Part shown: positions 9,226 to 18,246 of the stretch, one piece after another
How the letters are laid out: every line of letters begins with the position of its first letter
How positions within the stretch are numbered: position 1 is the first letter of the stretch
Assembly (NCBI GenBank): GCA_017538365.1
Contig: JAFYIZ010000004.1
Coordinates: 39,765 to 103,764, forward strand
Direction of reading: 5' to 3'
DNA length: 64,000 nt
Source: a bacterium
GTDB lineage: Bacteria; UBP6; UBA1177
The notes under the pieces: generated by a model
Databases searched by the model: none
The model's input: the letters and a program-made list of their open reading frames with translations, nothing else
Told to the model about the DNA's origin: nothing
Made by a program: the position numbers and the translations under genes

Positions 9226-9522
9226 ATGGAAAAACTCAGCGGAAAAGAAAAAAAATATCTGCGCGGTCTTGCCCACGCATTGAATCCGGTCGTTCTAATA
9301 GGCAGAAACGGCTATACCGATCAGGTAGAAGCACAGATTGACGAGGCTCTGACGGCTCACGAGCTGATAAAAATCAAATTCATCGACTACATCGACGAAA
9401 AAAAGGAGATCGCTGCAGAAATTGAGGAAAAACTGAAATGCGAATGCTGCGGCTCGATCGGGCATACCTTCATTTTCTTCAGGCAGAATAAAGAGCCTGA
9501 AAAAAGAAAAATAGAGTTTTAA
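9226..9522 (+). CDS. yhbY: YhbY/CRM-domain RNA-binding protein
   Basis: Single CRM-domain protein of 98 residues that in other bacteria associates with pre-50S ribosomal particles. The N terminus LSGKEKKYLRGLAHALNPVV and the following IGRNGYT (GxxG-like RNA-binding loop) are characteristic; the middle ALTAHELIKIKF matches the family. The C-terminal part carries a CECCGSIGHTFIFFR stretch, where CECC is slightly unusual. TTAAGGAGAATTG precedes the ATG, one base after the ruvX stop. Its stop codon is in frame with the downstream Omp85 gene, 21 bp before that gene's TTG start. Confidence 0.92.
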   Translation: MEKLSGKEKKYLRGLAHALNPVVLIGRNGYTDQVEAQIDEALTAHELIKIKFIDYIDEKKEIAAEIEEKLKCECCGSIGHTFIFFRQNKEPEKRKIEF

Positions 9523-9543
9523 TTTCTTTTTGTTGGCAGCCGT

Positions 9544-12474
9544 TTGATTAAGTATCGGTTTTTACTACTACTTTTTTTGATTTTTATGGCATTACCGCTT
9601 TTCGGCGCGGATATTGTCGAAGAAGTCGTCTGGGATAGTCCTCTCAACTATTCCGACTTCGCGAGACTCGTAAAAATCAAGGAAAACGAGCCTTTGTCGA
9701 TCAAAAAAATCAGGCGGACTGTCAAACTGCTCTACGCTTCGAAAAAGTTTGAAAAAATCGATGTCTTATCCGAAAAAACAGGAAACGGCAGGGTCAGGAT
9801 CATAATCAAAGGCACTCCGCAGCTAATCATCGAAGAGATAAAAATCAAAGGAAACTATCATCTCACCGACAGGGAACTCAAACTCGCTTCCGGTATCGGA
9901 CTCAATTCACTCTATTTCGAAGACAACATCACGAAAATCAGGGAAGAAATCATCTACTACTACCGCGAAAACGGCTATTTTTCAGTCCGTGTCAGCATCG
10001 CTACCGAAAAGATCTCACCGACTGCGATCAAAATGACGATAGATGTCAAAGAAGGACCGCAGGAAAAGATAAAAAGATTCGTTCTCAACGGAACTTTCAA
10101 CAAAACCGAATTCAAAAAGCTGAAATTCGACCTCGAAGCGGCTTTCAAGGGTCGCCCGTACACTGACAAAAACATTACTGAAATCGAATATTTCGTGACA
10201 GACCGCTACAAAGAGGAAGGTTATCTCAACATCTCGGTATCATCCGACAAGCGGAAAAACGGAACAGTCGCACTGACAGTCAGAAAAGGGAGTCATTTTT
10301 CAATAAACATCGAAGGAGCCTACGCATTTTCTCCTGACACGATAAAAAAAGTGACAAAAGATGTTCCGAACTACCACTTCGATACGGCCGGAATCCAGAA
10401 AAAACTTGAAATACTGTATCAGGCCTACGGCTTCCACGATGCCGAAATCAGAGCCGAAATCCTCGAAAAGAGTGTTTCGGGCGAAGCTTTCAGCACGATC
10501 AACATCAGAATCAGGGAAAACGAACGCCGATTCATAAACGACATAGTCATCAACGGCGTCGGCAACGAAAGGAACAGAAAAATCGTTACACAAAGGCTGA
10601 TAGACTTTATCGACGACAGAATCGACGAAGAGAATTTTCCGCTGATTATGATAAACAGAACCACTACCGGCGGCGGTTACATCGATTCGGACGGAAAAAG
10701 GGAACCGACTCTCAAAGACAGCAGGAAAGACAAAATCGGACGCCCCGACTCACCCCACGCCATTCCGAAGGCATACCTGGAGGAAATACGCGAAATTACT
10801 GAAAAAATTTATCAAAACGGAGGATACGCCGATGTTGAGGTCGGCAAGGTACAGATAATCGACAAAAACGGAAAACTTTCGCTTAATATCGATGTCACGG
10901 AGAACACCCAGTATTTCCTTTCAGGCGTTGCCGCCTTTTCTGGCAACGAAAAACTCGACAAGGATATGAAAAAGAAAATAAAACTCCCAAAACCCGTGCC
11001 GTTCAACGAAAGGATAGTTCAGGCATATCAGAAGCGTATTTCCGAGTTTCTGACAGACGAAGGTTATATTTTTCACCTCGTGACACACGAAGAAAAGCTT
11101 GAAGGCGACAAAGTCTACCTCACTTTCAATGTCGAATACCTTTTCAAAGTCAAAATCACCGAAGTCGTCATTGCAGGAAACTACCTGACTAAAACATGGG
11201 TCGTACGCCATATTTTAAGAATCGATCCGGGCGATGTTCTTGACGGAGATTCATTCCAGTACAGCCGCAGAAACATGCTCCAGACCGGCATTTTCCAGTC
11301 GGTCGACATCGATTTCATTGACCCGGAAACGCCGAACGACGAAAAAGACCTCGTCGTAACTGTGAGCGAATCGGAGCGTTTCAGAGTCTCTCCCGGCGTA
11401 GGCATAAGTACTGACGAAGGTGCCCGCTTCTTAGGCTCTTTTGAGTGGAAAAACATGGGCGGATCGGGCATTTCTTCAAAACTCAGTCTCAAAGTTTCGC
11501 GAAAAATCGAACTTTTCATGAATGACAGGTTCAGAAAATACTACGACGAAGACTTTACCTCATGGCAGCGGACCGAAAGGAAAGTCAACCTCACGTTTTT
11601 GTTTCAGGACACTTACATCCCTAAAGTTCCGCTTTCGGCACAGATCGACGCATTCCATGTTCATGATATCCGAAGTAACGGCGGTCTGCCTTACATGATC
11701 GACAAGAACGGTTTTTATTTCAGTATTTTCAGGCGTTTCAACAACCGTTACTTCATCTCGACCGGTGTCGAGCTTGCATACAGATACGAAAAAGACTATG
11801 AAGTTGCGGAAAGCGGAGACGTAACTTACGAAACTTTGCAGCGCTTCGTCATATCGCCGGAAATCAGAGGTTACCTCGATTTCAGAGATTCACTTTTCTT
11901 CCCGACCAAGGGATGGAAACTGTCACTCAGATACCAGAACACTTCGTCTGTCACCGGCGATAAAAACCAGTATTCGCTTTTTGAAGGAAACCTCGCGATA
12001 TACATTCCGCTCCACTACAAAACCAATTTTGCTGGAGATATCGAATCGACCGACCGGCTTATATTCCACTCTTTTTTGGGCTCAGCCTTCCTGCTGCCCC
12101 ACTCCGGCGAACTCTCATCCGACGATGTCCTGAAACTCGGAGGCAACACTACGATGCGGGGATTCTACACGAACGAACTTCTGCCAATCGACCAGAAAGG
12201 AGAAACGGCTGAAGGCAAATTCTATATGTTTATGAGAAACGAACTCAGGATAAAACTGATAACAGACCTCTATTTCGTTACTTTTTTCGATATCGGCAAC
12301 CTTTGGGAAGAGGCAACTCACGTCGGAGAAGGCGAACTTTTCAGATACTCCTCCGGCGGCGGACTGCTCTATTCATCCCCGATCGGTTCGATAACGGCAC
12401 AGGGGGGCTTTAATTTAAAACCGAAAGAAGGAGAAAACACATGGACGATTCATGTATTTCTTTCAACACTCTAA
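9544..12474 (+). CDS. Omp85-family outer-membrane assembly protein (BamA/TamA-like) with about seven POTRA domains
   Basis: Inserts beta-barrel proteins into the outer membrane. The 976-residue protein has a signal peptide (hydrophobic residues 7-20, cleavage near FGA), then a POTRA array to about residue 600 and a C-terminal beta-barrel (SPGVGISTDEG onward). I count seven POTRA-like units by their G-hydrophobic-turn pattern (for example IKGNYHLTDREL, EGAYAFSPDTI, NGVGNERNRKIV, FSGNEKLDKDM, AGNYLTKTWVV); BamA normally has five and TamA three. The fifth contains an insertion rich in charged residues. The last residue is Leu rather than the usual Phe. The start is TTG 9544, the first possible codon after the in-frame yhbY stop; the ribosome-binding site is weak. 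It could be bamA itself or a paralogue. Confidence 0.85.
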   Translation: MIKYRFLLLLFLIFMALPLFGADIVEEVVWDSPLNYSDFARLVKIKENEPLSIKKIRRTVKLLYASKKFEKIDVLSEKTGNGRVRIIIKGTPQLIIEEIKIKGNYHLTDRELKLASGIGLNSLYFEDNITKIREEIIYYYRENGYFSVRVSIATEKISPTAIKMTIDVKEGPQEKIKRFVLNGTFNKTEFKKLKFDLEAAFKGRPYTDKNITEIEYFVTDRYKEEGYLNISVSSDKRKNGTVALTVRKGSHFSINIEGAYAFSPDTIKKVTKDVPNYHFDTAGIQKKLEILYQAYGFHDAEIRAEILEKSVSGEAFSTINIRIRENERRFINDIVINGVGNERNRKIVTQRLIDFIDDRIDEENFPLIMINRTTTGGGYIDSDGKREPTLKDSRKDKIGRPDSPHAIPKAYLEEIREITEKIYQNGGYADVEVGKVQIIDKNGKLSLNIDVTENTQYFLSGVAAFSGNEKLDKDMKKKIKLPKPVPFNERIVQAYQKRISEFLTDEGYIFHLVTHEEKLEGDKVYLTFNVEYLFKVKITEVVIAGNYLTKTWVVRHILRIDPGDVLDGDSFQYSRRNMLQTGIFQSVDIDFIDPETPNDEKDLVVTVSESERFRVSPGVGISTDEGARFLGSFEWKNMGGSGISSKLSLKVSRKIELFMNDRFRKYYDEDFTSWQRTERKVNLTFLFQDTYIPKVPLSAQIDAFHVHDIRSNGGLPYMIDKNGFYFSIFRRFNNRYFISTGVELAYRYEKDYEVAESGDVTYETLQRFVISPEIRGYLDFRDSLFFPTKGWKLSLRYQNTSSVTGDKNQYSLFEGNLAIYIPLHYKTNFAGDIESTDRLIFHSFLGSAFLLPHSGELSSDDVLKLGGNTTMRGFYTNELLPIDQKGETAEGKFYMFMRNELRIKLITDLYFVTFFDIGNLWEEATHVGEGELFRYSSGGGLLYSSPIGSITAQGGFNLKPKEGENTWTIHVFLSTL

Positions 12475-14690
12475 AAGCGTTTAGCGCACTGATTTTAATA
12501 GTTTTTTCATTCACAATTGCATCGTGCGGAAGCGAAACTTCAGGCAATTACTGTCAAGGTACAACCGTTTCCGTAGCCGGAAGAGCGGAAGACGACTTAT
12601 ACATCAAAAGCTCTTTCAACAACTGGTCGCTCACAACACCTATGACCTATAAAGACGGCATCTGGAGCGCCGAGCTTTTTCTCGCTCCGGGCAGCTATCC
12701 CTACGAATTTTTCTCGGCAAAAACCTCGAAAACCTTCCTTGACACGGCTAACCCTCTCACAATGTTCGACAAGGATATCCGCTACAGCAAACTCGTTGTC
12801 AAAGACTGCCGCTATCCGACGGCAGAACTTGCCGGTCGTCCTGAAATAAAGGGAAAAAACATCCAATTCCAGATAAAGTTCACTCCAGGAATATCAGGCA
12901 AAAACCCTGATTTCAACAAGTCAGAGATTCTGCTCGGAAGAGAAAAGGCCGGCTTCTCTTTTGACAAAGAAACAGGAATGATTTCAATAAATTATGAAGC
13001 AAAAGATTTCGGCAAATATACTTGGTTCTTCAGGATTTTCGATAGCAACGGCTTCGCCTCTGAAGTCCTCACGGTACCGGTCTGGATCGAGGAAAAAGAG
13101 TTTGACTGGAACGAAAACGCATTCATCTATCAGCTTATGACAGACCGCTTCAGCAACGGCGACAAAAACAACGACGCCCCGCTTCCGGATATTGACGAAA
13201 AGGCAAACTGGCAGGGAGGCGACTTTCAGGGAATCATTGACAAAATTGATGACAATTACTTCACAGACATGGGTGCAAACGTCCTCTGGATAAGCTCTCC
13301 TGTCGCCAACACCGAAAATCCTGGCAAAGGTATGGGCGGTGACACGCGCTACTATTCGCCTTATCATTCATACTGGCCGATTGCAACAGGCTGGACGAAT
13401 GAACTGCACATTCCGGGTTTGGATTCACCTATCGAAAAGCACTTCGGAACCGCAGAAAAACTCCACGAACTCATTCAAAAAGCCCATAAAAAAGGGATCA
13501 GAATCATGTTCGACTTTGTGCCGAACCACGTTCACACAGATTCATACCTTTGGAAAACCTACAAAAATCAGGGCTGGTTCAACATGGCGCCTGACGGACT
13601 TCCGGTAAACTCGAGCGGCGGCTACACCTGCGGCTGGGAAAGACCGGTAGAATGCTGGTTCACCGACTATCTCGCCGATATAAATTACCGCAACAACGAT
13701 GCGACCGAAGCTGTGATAAACCATCTGATCTGGATGATTCAGGAGTTTGACATCGACGGACTGCGCCTTGACGCGATAAGGCTCATGGAAATCGACTTCA
13801 CATCTTCTCTTAAAACTGCGATACAGCGCAAAGTCACAACAACAGGAATCCTTTTTTACATGATCGGAGAAACTTTCACCGGCGACACAGGCTGGGACGA
13901 AATCGGCTACTATCTCGGTGAAACCAAACTCGACGGGCAGTTCGACTTCCCGCTTTACCATCACATAGTGCGGACTTTCCTGCTTCAGAGCGAAACGGTA
14001 AAAACTTTTGCGGAGTTTCTCAAAACCAACGATTACCGCTACCAGAACGATTTTTACAAAGGCTCGATCATGGGAAATTTTATCGGCAACCACGATGTTG
14101 CGCGGGCACTCAGCCTTGCCAACAAAGACTTTGACGGCGTTTTGTCGAATGGTGGAGATGAGGCGAACCAAAAAGTTTGGGAAAATTCGCCTGAACTTCC
14201 AGAAGATGAAGCTCCTTTCAGCAAAATGAGAAACGCAATCACCTTTCTTTTTACGCATCCCGGAATCCCGATAATCTATCAGGGCGATGAATTCGGAATG
14301 CCCGGCGCGAACGACCCTGACAACAGGAGAATGAATGTTTTCGGCGACGATTTGAGTGAAAACCAGAAAAGAAACCTTGAACGCACCCGTATTCTCGGCA
14401 AATTCAGGCAGGATCACCCCGCTCTTGCAAAAGGAACGAGAAAAGACCTCATCGTCAAAGGCAATATCTACGCCTTTGCAATGAAGCACGACAAAGACAC
14501 AGTAATTGCCGTTTTCAATAACGGTGAAGAGAGCGAAAAAGTGACGATCGATCTCAATGAAGCAGGCTTTAAAGGCGAGGCGGAAGCTCTGTTTTCCGAA
14601 AAAGAGCCGGAAATAAAAGAGAATAAAACCACGATCGAACTCGAACCTTTCAGTTCGGAATTGATTTACGGGAGAAACGACATTATATAA
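12441..14690 (+). CDS. GH13 alpha-amylase-family lipoprotein with N-terminal CBM48-like domain
   Basis: Cell-envelope glycoside hydrolase acting on alpha-glucans or maltooligosaccharides. The 749-residue protein has a signal sequence with lipobox IASC (Cys29), a CBM48/E-set-like domain (about 40-115, SFNNWS motif), a second beta-rich spacer, and a complete GH13 barrel: FVPNH near 356, DGLRLDAIR with nucleophile Asp444, IGETF with acid/base Glu477, and GNHD with Asp552. A C-terminal beta domain ends the protein. AAGGAG (12428-12433) sits seven bases before the ATG, inside the 3' end of the Omp85 gene, which it overlaps by 34 bp. Exact specificity (neopullulanase, cyclomaltodextrinase or amylase type) cannot be assigned. 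Confidence 0.92.
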   Translation: MDDSCISFNTLKAFSALILIVFSFTIASCGSETSGNYCQGTTVSVAGRAEDDLYIKSSFNNWSLTTPMTYKDGIWSAELFLAPGSYPYEFFSAKTSKTFLDTANPLTMFDKDIRYSKLVVKDCRYPTAELAGRPEIKGKNIQFQIKFTPGISGKNPDFNKSEILLGREKAGFSFDKETGMISINYEAKDFGKYTWFFRIFDSNGFASEVLTVPVWIEEKEFDWNENAFIYQLMTDRFSNGDKNNDAPLPDIDEKANWQGGDFQGIIDKIDDNYFTDMGANVLWISSPVANTENPGKGMGGDTRYYSPYHSYWPIATGWTNELHIPGLDSPIEKHFGTAEKLHELIQKAHKKGIRIMFDFVPNHVHTDSYLWKTYKNQGWFNMAPDGLPVNSSGGYTCGWERPVECWFTDYLADINYRNNDATEAVINHLIWMIQEFDIDGLRLDAIRLMEIDFTSSLKTAIQRKVTTTGILFYMIGETFTGDTGWDEIGYYLGETKLDGQFDFPLYHHIVRTFLLQSETVKTFAEFLKTNDYRYQNDFYKGSIMGNFIGNHDVARALSLANKDFDGVLSNGGDEANQKVWENSPELPEDEAPFSKMRNAITFLFTHPGIPIIYQGDEFGMPGANDPDNRRMNVFGDDLSENQKRNLERTRILGKFRQDHPALAKGTRKDLIVKGNIYAFAMKHDKDTVIAVFNNGEESEKVTIDLNEAGFKGEAEALFSEKEPEIKENKTTIELEPFSSELIYGRNDII

Positions 14691-14691
14691 T
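14661..14691 (+). promoter_or_regulatory. Possible promoter of yciO (TATAAT -10)
   Basis: TATAAT at 14686-14691 overlaps the amylase stop and is followed by CGGCAGTTTTTG, the G/C-block-plus-T-run leader seen elsewhere. The -35 is uncertain: TTGATT at 14661-14666 gives a long 19 bp spacer. Confidence 0.3.
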
Positions 14692-14721
14692 CGGCAGTTT
14701 TTGATTTTTCACGAGGTTTAA

Positions 14722-15330
14722 ATGGAAAGGATTTCAGTCCATCTCAACAATCCGGAAAAAAGGGCGGTAGACAAGGCTGCAGCAGTGCTCGAAAGCGGCG
14801 GGGTCGTCCTTATTCCGGGTGACACTTCATATCTTTTAGCGGTAAAAATCGGCAAAAAAAGCGCTCTCGACAAACTCAACCGAATAAAACAGAGCAAAAA
14901 AAGGAAGTTCTATTCCCTGATTTTCAAGGATCTGAGCGACATTGCACGTTATGCCGACATAGACAACCGTCATTTCAACCTGCTCAAACGCTGTCTGCCT
15001 GGCGCTTATACATTCATTCTTTCGGCAAGCCGCGAAATTCCGAAAATCATGCTTGAAAACCGAAAGGAAATCGGAATAAGGATTCCTGAAAGCCGATTTT
15101 TGAACGATCTTGTTGAGGCAATGGGCGAACCGATTGTCGTTTCGACCGCTTCCAATGATGACGGCGAAGAGTTCTGCGATCCTGAAGAAGACAGCCCTGA
15201 CTGGCTCGGATTTGTCGATCTAATGGTAGACAGCGGATATATCGCGATGGATCTTACGACTATCGTCCAGCTTTCTGGAGACGAATACGAAATCGTGCGC
15301 GAAGGGAAAGGCAACGTTGATATTTTTTAA
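14722..15330 (+). CDS. yciO: YciO/YrdC/Sua5-family nucleotide-binding protein
   Basis: 202 residues of the YrdC fold, which binds ATP and double-stranded RNA. Family members TsaC/Sua5 make threonylcarbamoyl-AMP for tRNA t6A. This sequence is closer to the YciO branch by length and by motifs: GGVVLIPGDTSYLLAVKIG, PGAYTFILSA, KEIGIRIPES, EPIVVSTAS and the C-terminal REGKGNVDIF. YciO proteins are related to but distinct from TsaC, and their role is less certain. GAGG lies five bases before the ATG. It begins a plus-strand run through the P-type-ATPase-like gene, the CPBP protease, purine nucleoside phosphorylase and cytidine deaminase. Confidence 0.9.
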   Translation: MERISVHLNNPEKRAVDKAAAVLESGGVVLIPGDTSYLLAVKIGKKSALDKLNRIKQSKKRKFYSLIFKDLSDIARYADIDNRHFNLLKRCLPGAYTFILSASREIPKIMLENRKEIGIRIPESRFLNDLVEAMGEPIVVSTASNDDGEEFCDPEEDSPDWLGFVDLMVDSGYIAMDLTTIVQLSGDEYEIVREGKGNVDIF

Positions 15331-15348
15331 TAATTTTAAGGATATATT

Positions 15349-16749
15349 ATGAAAAAACTCAATTTTTCAGTTCATTTTTTTCTTTATTCGCTTCTAGCCT
15401 ACATTTTTTATATCGTCTATTTTGTGCTGATAAAAAAGACAGATTACTTCTTCGGACTTTACTACTTCACTCCGGCGTATATATTTGTTTTCATTAAACT
15501 TTTTTCAACAGGAATAAAAAAACTGCCGTGGGTTGCACTTTTTGCCTTCATTCCTTTCGCGGTTTCGGTATTTCTCACTTTTGCCGATCATCCCTTCCAG
15601 GGTTGGGAAGTCTCGGGTTTTATCCCTGTCGTAATACTCGCTTCATATCTTTTCAAAAGCTCCAAAGGCTCGCCTACCCCGCTTGGAATCAGGGTCATGC
15701 CGAAAATTATAAAGTGCTTTTTAGCTATAATTCTCATTTTCGGGATCATCCACTTTTTCAAGACGAAATCGCTTTATGAGGCGCTTCTTCTCGTTGTTAC
15801 ACTCTACTCTCCCGCTCCGATTGCGGCTGCTACCGCCCTTTTCATAAACTTCATCGTTACGACGACAGCAATTTCAGTACTTCTCAACAACATGAAGTTC
15901 TTCAACAACGAGACGAAAATTTCGAGACTTGTTTTCGATACCGACAAGTATCTCAACATCCCGCACCTCAACCTTTCCGGAATCGAGACAGTTGATGATG
16001 TCAAAAAAGAGGATTTCATGCACATGATAGGCAAACTCAATCAGGCTGCCGAAAACGACCCCGAACAGACTAAGGACATCAGCAAAAACAAATGTTTCAC
16101 TCATACTTTCGATGATGGAAGAACCCTCACAATGGCGCCTCTCCATGTTCTGATTTCAGAAAAACACTGCTCGGCTGAAGGACTCTCCGTTCCTAAAAAA
16201 GAGGCTGACAGCGAACACATTGCCCTCGCCGAAGGGACAAGAGTCATAGGCTACTACACGATTGACAAGGTAAGACCTGCCGAAAACGCAGCATTTATCG
16301 AACTTTTCAACAAAAAATTCGGGATAAAGACAGTGATCGTGAACCCGGTGAAACCGCAGCTATGGCAGAACCTCGAGACAAAGGCATCACTTGACGAAAT
16401 CGAATTCCGTAGCGATGACATACTGATTACAGAGCAGGAGCACGAAAACACTGCGGCGATCCAGGCGCTATGGGGCGGAGTTGACACCGCGAAAGGAGAT
16501 GTTTTCATCACAAAACCTTTCATGAAAACACTGTTCAACTTCATCATAGTTTCGAGGCACATTCCGGAAAAAATCGTGAAAGGAGCTGCAATATGCTCGC
16601 TCCCGTTCTTTTTCCAGCTTTTTGCGATATCGTTCGGGATCGTCACACCGCAGCTCTCGTCAGTTGTAGTTTTGATGTCGTTTTTCATGACAGTCATCTA
16701 CATATTCTACATCAAGCCGGTTTCAAAGAACACGCTCTCGGATAAGTGA
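15349..16749 (+). CDS. Degenerate P1B-type-ATPase-like membrane protein (predicted catalytically dead)
   Basis: Not a standard annotated family to my eye. The 466-residue protein has about six membrane segments before residue 185, a soluble middle (190-390) and two C-terminal segments (about 413-455). Landmarks line up with the heavy-metal P-type ATPase layout but are altered. TLYSPAPIAAATAL (152-164) sits where the ion-binding CPC helix should be. LVFDTDK (194-200) sits at the VFDKTG phosphorylation site, with Asp197 kept but the KTG lost. GYYTIDKVRPAENA (301-314) resembles the family's G-x-D-x-RP-A motif. The TGD and GDGxND motifs are replaced (INPVKP-like VNPVKP at 331-336; TEQEHEN at 361-367). 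No transport activity is expected. RBS AAGGA precedes the ATG; its stop overlaps the next start. Confidence 0.55.
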   Translation: MKKLNFSVHFFLYSLLAYIFYIVYFVLIKKTDYFFGLYYFTPAYIFVFIKLFSTGIKKLPWVALFAFIPFAVSVFLTFADHPFQGWEVSGFIPVVILASYLFKSSKGSPTPLGIRVMPKIIKCFLAIILIFGIIHFFKTKSLYEALLLVVTLYSPAPIAAATALFINFIVTTTAISVLLNNMKFFNNETKISRLVFDTDKYLNIPHLNLSGIETVDDVKKEDFMHMIGKLNQAAENDPEQTKDISKNKCFTHTFDDGRTLTMAPLHVLISEKHCSAEGLSVPKKEADSEHIALAEGTRVIGYYTIDKVRPAENAAFIELFNKKFGIKTVIVNPVKPQLWQNLETKASLDEIEFRSDDILITEQEHENTAAIQALWGGVDTAKGDVFITKPFMKTLFNFIIVSRHIPEKIVKGAAICSLPFFFQLFAISFGIVTPQLSSVVVLMSFFMTVIYIFYIKPVSKNTLSDK

Positions 16750-17390
16750 TGGAAGAGAAAAAATATTCGAAATTCATTGTTCCGTTTCTGCTTCTCGCAG
16801 CGATATCGGTTCTCTCGTTTTTTATGAACAAATACCGCTTTTCTGCAAGACATTTTATATTTCCGGCGGCGCTTTTCATCCTTCCGCTCCTCTGCGACAA
16901 GACTTTCAGGCCGAAAAAGCTGTTCATCCCCTCAAGAGAAGGTCTGAAACTCTTTTTGTGGGTGACAGTTGCGACACTAGTGCTTTATCCGCCGCTATTT
17001 TTTGCATACAATCTCGGCTTCATACACCGTGCGCTCGCAACACCGACGACTAATGAACTGATGAAGGCAGTCACAAAAGGGCTTATCGCCATCGCAGTTG
17101 CGGCGATTCCCGAAGAATTTTTTTTCCGCGGATATATTCAGGAGCACGTTTTTTCCCATTTCGATAAAAAAATTCTGAAGATAGTTTCGCTCAAAAACCT
17201 TTTTACGTCGCTTCTTTTCGGGCTTGTCCACGCATTGGCATTCCTTGACATAACGAGAGCGGCGACATTCTTTCCCTCACTTCTGTTCGGACTTTTCACC
17301 GAAAAAAGCAGAGGAAGAATCTTTTACAGCATCTCATACCACGTCGTTTCCAACATTCTGGCATTTATTCTTTGGACATTCATAAAATAA
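16749..17390 (+). CDS. CPBP-family intramembrane metalloprotease (CAAX-like)
   Basis: Integral-membrane glutamic-type protease of the Abi/CPBP family, 213 residues, with about six membrane helices. The motifs are complete: EEFFFRGY (Glu122, Glu123, Arg127), the first His in GLVHA (His161) and the second His in SYHVVSN (His198). Bacterial members process prenylated or sorted proteins, act in bacteriocin immunity or are of unknown role; myxosortase-type sorting proteases belong to the same superfamily. The ATG at 16749 overlaps the upstream stop as TGATG, so it is translationally coupled to the degenerate ATPase. A GTG one codon earlier is possible. No target peptide is evident nearby. Confidence 0.85.
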   Translation: MEEKKYSKFIVPFLLLAAISVLSFFMNKYRFSARHFIFPAALFILPLLCDKTFRPKKLFIPSREGLKLFLWVTVATLVLYPPLFFAYNLGFIHRALATPTTNELMKAVTKGLIAIAVAAIPEEFFFRGYIQEHVFSHFDKKILKIVSLKNLFTSLLFGLVHALAFLDITRAATFFPSLLFGLFTEKSRGRIFYSISYHVVSNILAFILWTFIK

Positions 17391-17400
17391 GGAGAAAATC

Positions 17401-18246
17401 ATGGAAAAATTAAAAAATGCAGCTTCCTACATCAGAAATCTTGTTGAAAAAAGGAATCTCAAAATGCCTGAACTGCTCATAACTTTAGGCAGCGGTCTCG
17501 GTGCTTTCGCTGAAAATGCCGAGCAGCTTTTAGTGATCCCATACAGCGAGATCCCCGATTTTCCGGCTTCGACTGTAGCAGGTCACAAAGGACGCCTCAT
17601 CCTTGCAAAAGATGCTGATTCGGGCAAAAACTTCTGGATAATGCAGGGGAGAATCCACTATTACGAAGGCTATTCGATGCAGGAAGTCGTTTTTCCGCTG
17701 CGCACTCTGATCCTTCTCGGAATAAAGAGATTCGTCGTAACGAACGCGGCAGGCGGCATAAACAGAAACTTTGACGCAGGCGATTTCATGATAATCCGCG
17801 ATCATATAAACATGATGGGAACGAACCCGCTTATCGGCAAAAACAAAGACTATCTCGGCCCGCGTTTTCCCGATATGTCGAGCGCATACAGCCGCAAAAT
17901 GGCGATACTCATGCAGAAAGCGGCGATGGAACACGGAATTTCTCTCAAAGAAGGAGTTTACATCGCGCTCACCGGGCCGACCTACGAAACTCCCGCAGAA
18001 GTCAGAATGCTCGCAACTCTCGGCGCTGACGCAGTCGGAATGTCCACAGTTCCTGAAGTAATCGCGGCAAAACACGCAGGAATCGAAGTTTCAGGCATCA
18101 GCTTCATTTCAAATAAGGCTGCAGGGCTTTCGCTCAACCCGCTAACTCATGAAGAAGTGAGCGAAAACGCAGCTAAGGCAGAAGTGCGCTTCTCAGCCTT
18201 CATGAAACGCTTCATTTCGCTTGTTTTAGAGGAAAAAGATGAATAA
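17401..18246 (+). CDS. punA: Purine nucleoside phosphorylase
   Basis: Phosphorolysis of guanosine and inosine (and deoxy forms) to base plus ribose-1-phosphate in purine salvage. At 281 residues it has the trimeric PNP length and motifs: LGSGLGAFAE phosphate loop, AGHKGRLI, MQGRIHYYEGYS, VTNAAGGIN, TGPTYETPAE, VGMSTVPEVIAA and the FISNKAAGLS segment with the base-binding Asn. AAGGAGAAAATC precedes the ATG, 10 bp after the protease stop. The 8 bp overlap with cytidine deaminase makes a nucleoside-salvage pair. Confidence 0.95.
   Translation: MEKLKNAASYIRNLVEKRNLKMPELLITLGSGLGAFAENAEQLLVIPYSEIPDFPASTVAGHKGRLILAKDADSGKNFWIMQGRIHYYEGYSMQEVVFPLRTLILLGIKRFVVTNAAGGINRNFDAGDFMIIRDHINMMGTNPLIGKNKDYLGPRFPDMSSAYSRKMAILMQKAAMEHGISLKEGVYIALTGPTYETPAEVRMLATLGADAVGMSTVPEVIAAKHAGIEVSGISFISNKAAGLSLNPLTHEEVSENAAKAEVRFSAFMKRFISLVLEEKDE

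Noticed and set aside
12401-12407. G6 run near the 3' end of the Omp85 gene
   Set aside because: Too short for efficient slippage and encodes a plausible Gln-Gly-Gly of the barrel.
13542-14489. 315-codon frame antisense to the GH13 gene
   Set aside because: The sense frame carries the complete GH13 active site; the antisense protein has no recognisable features.
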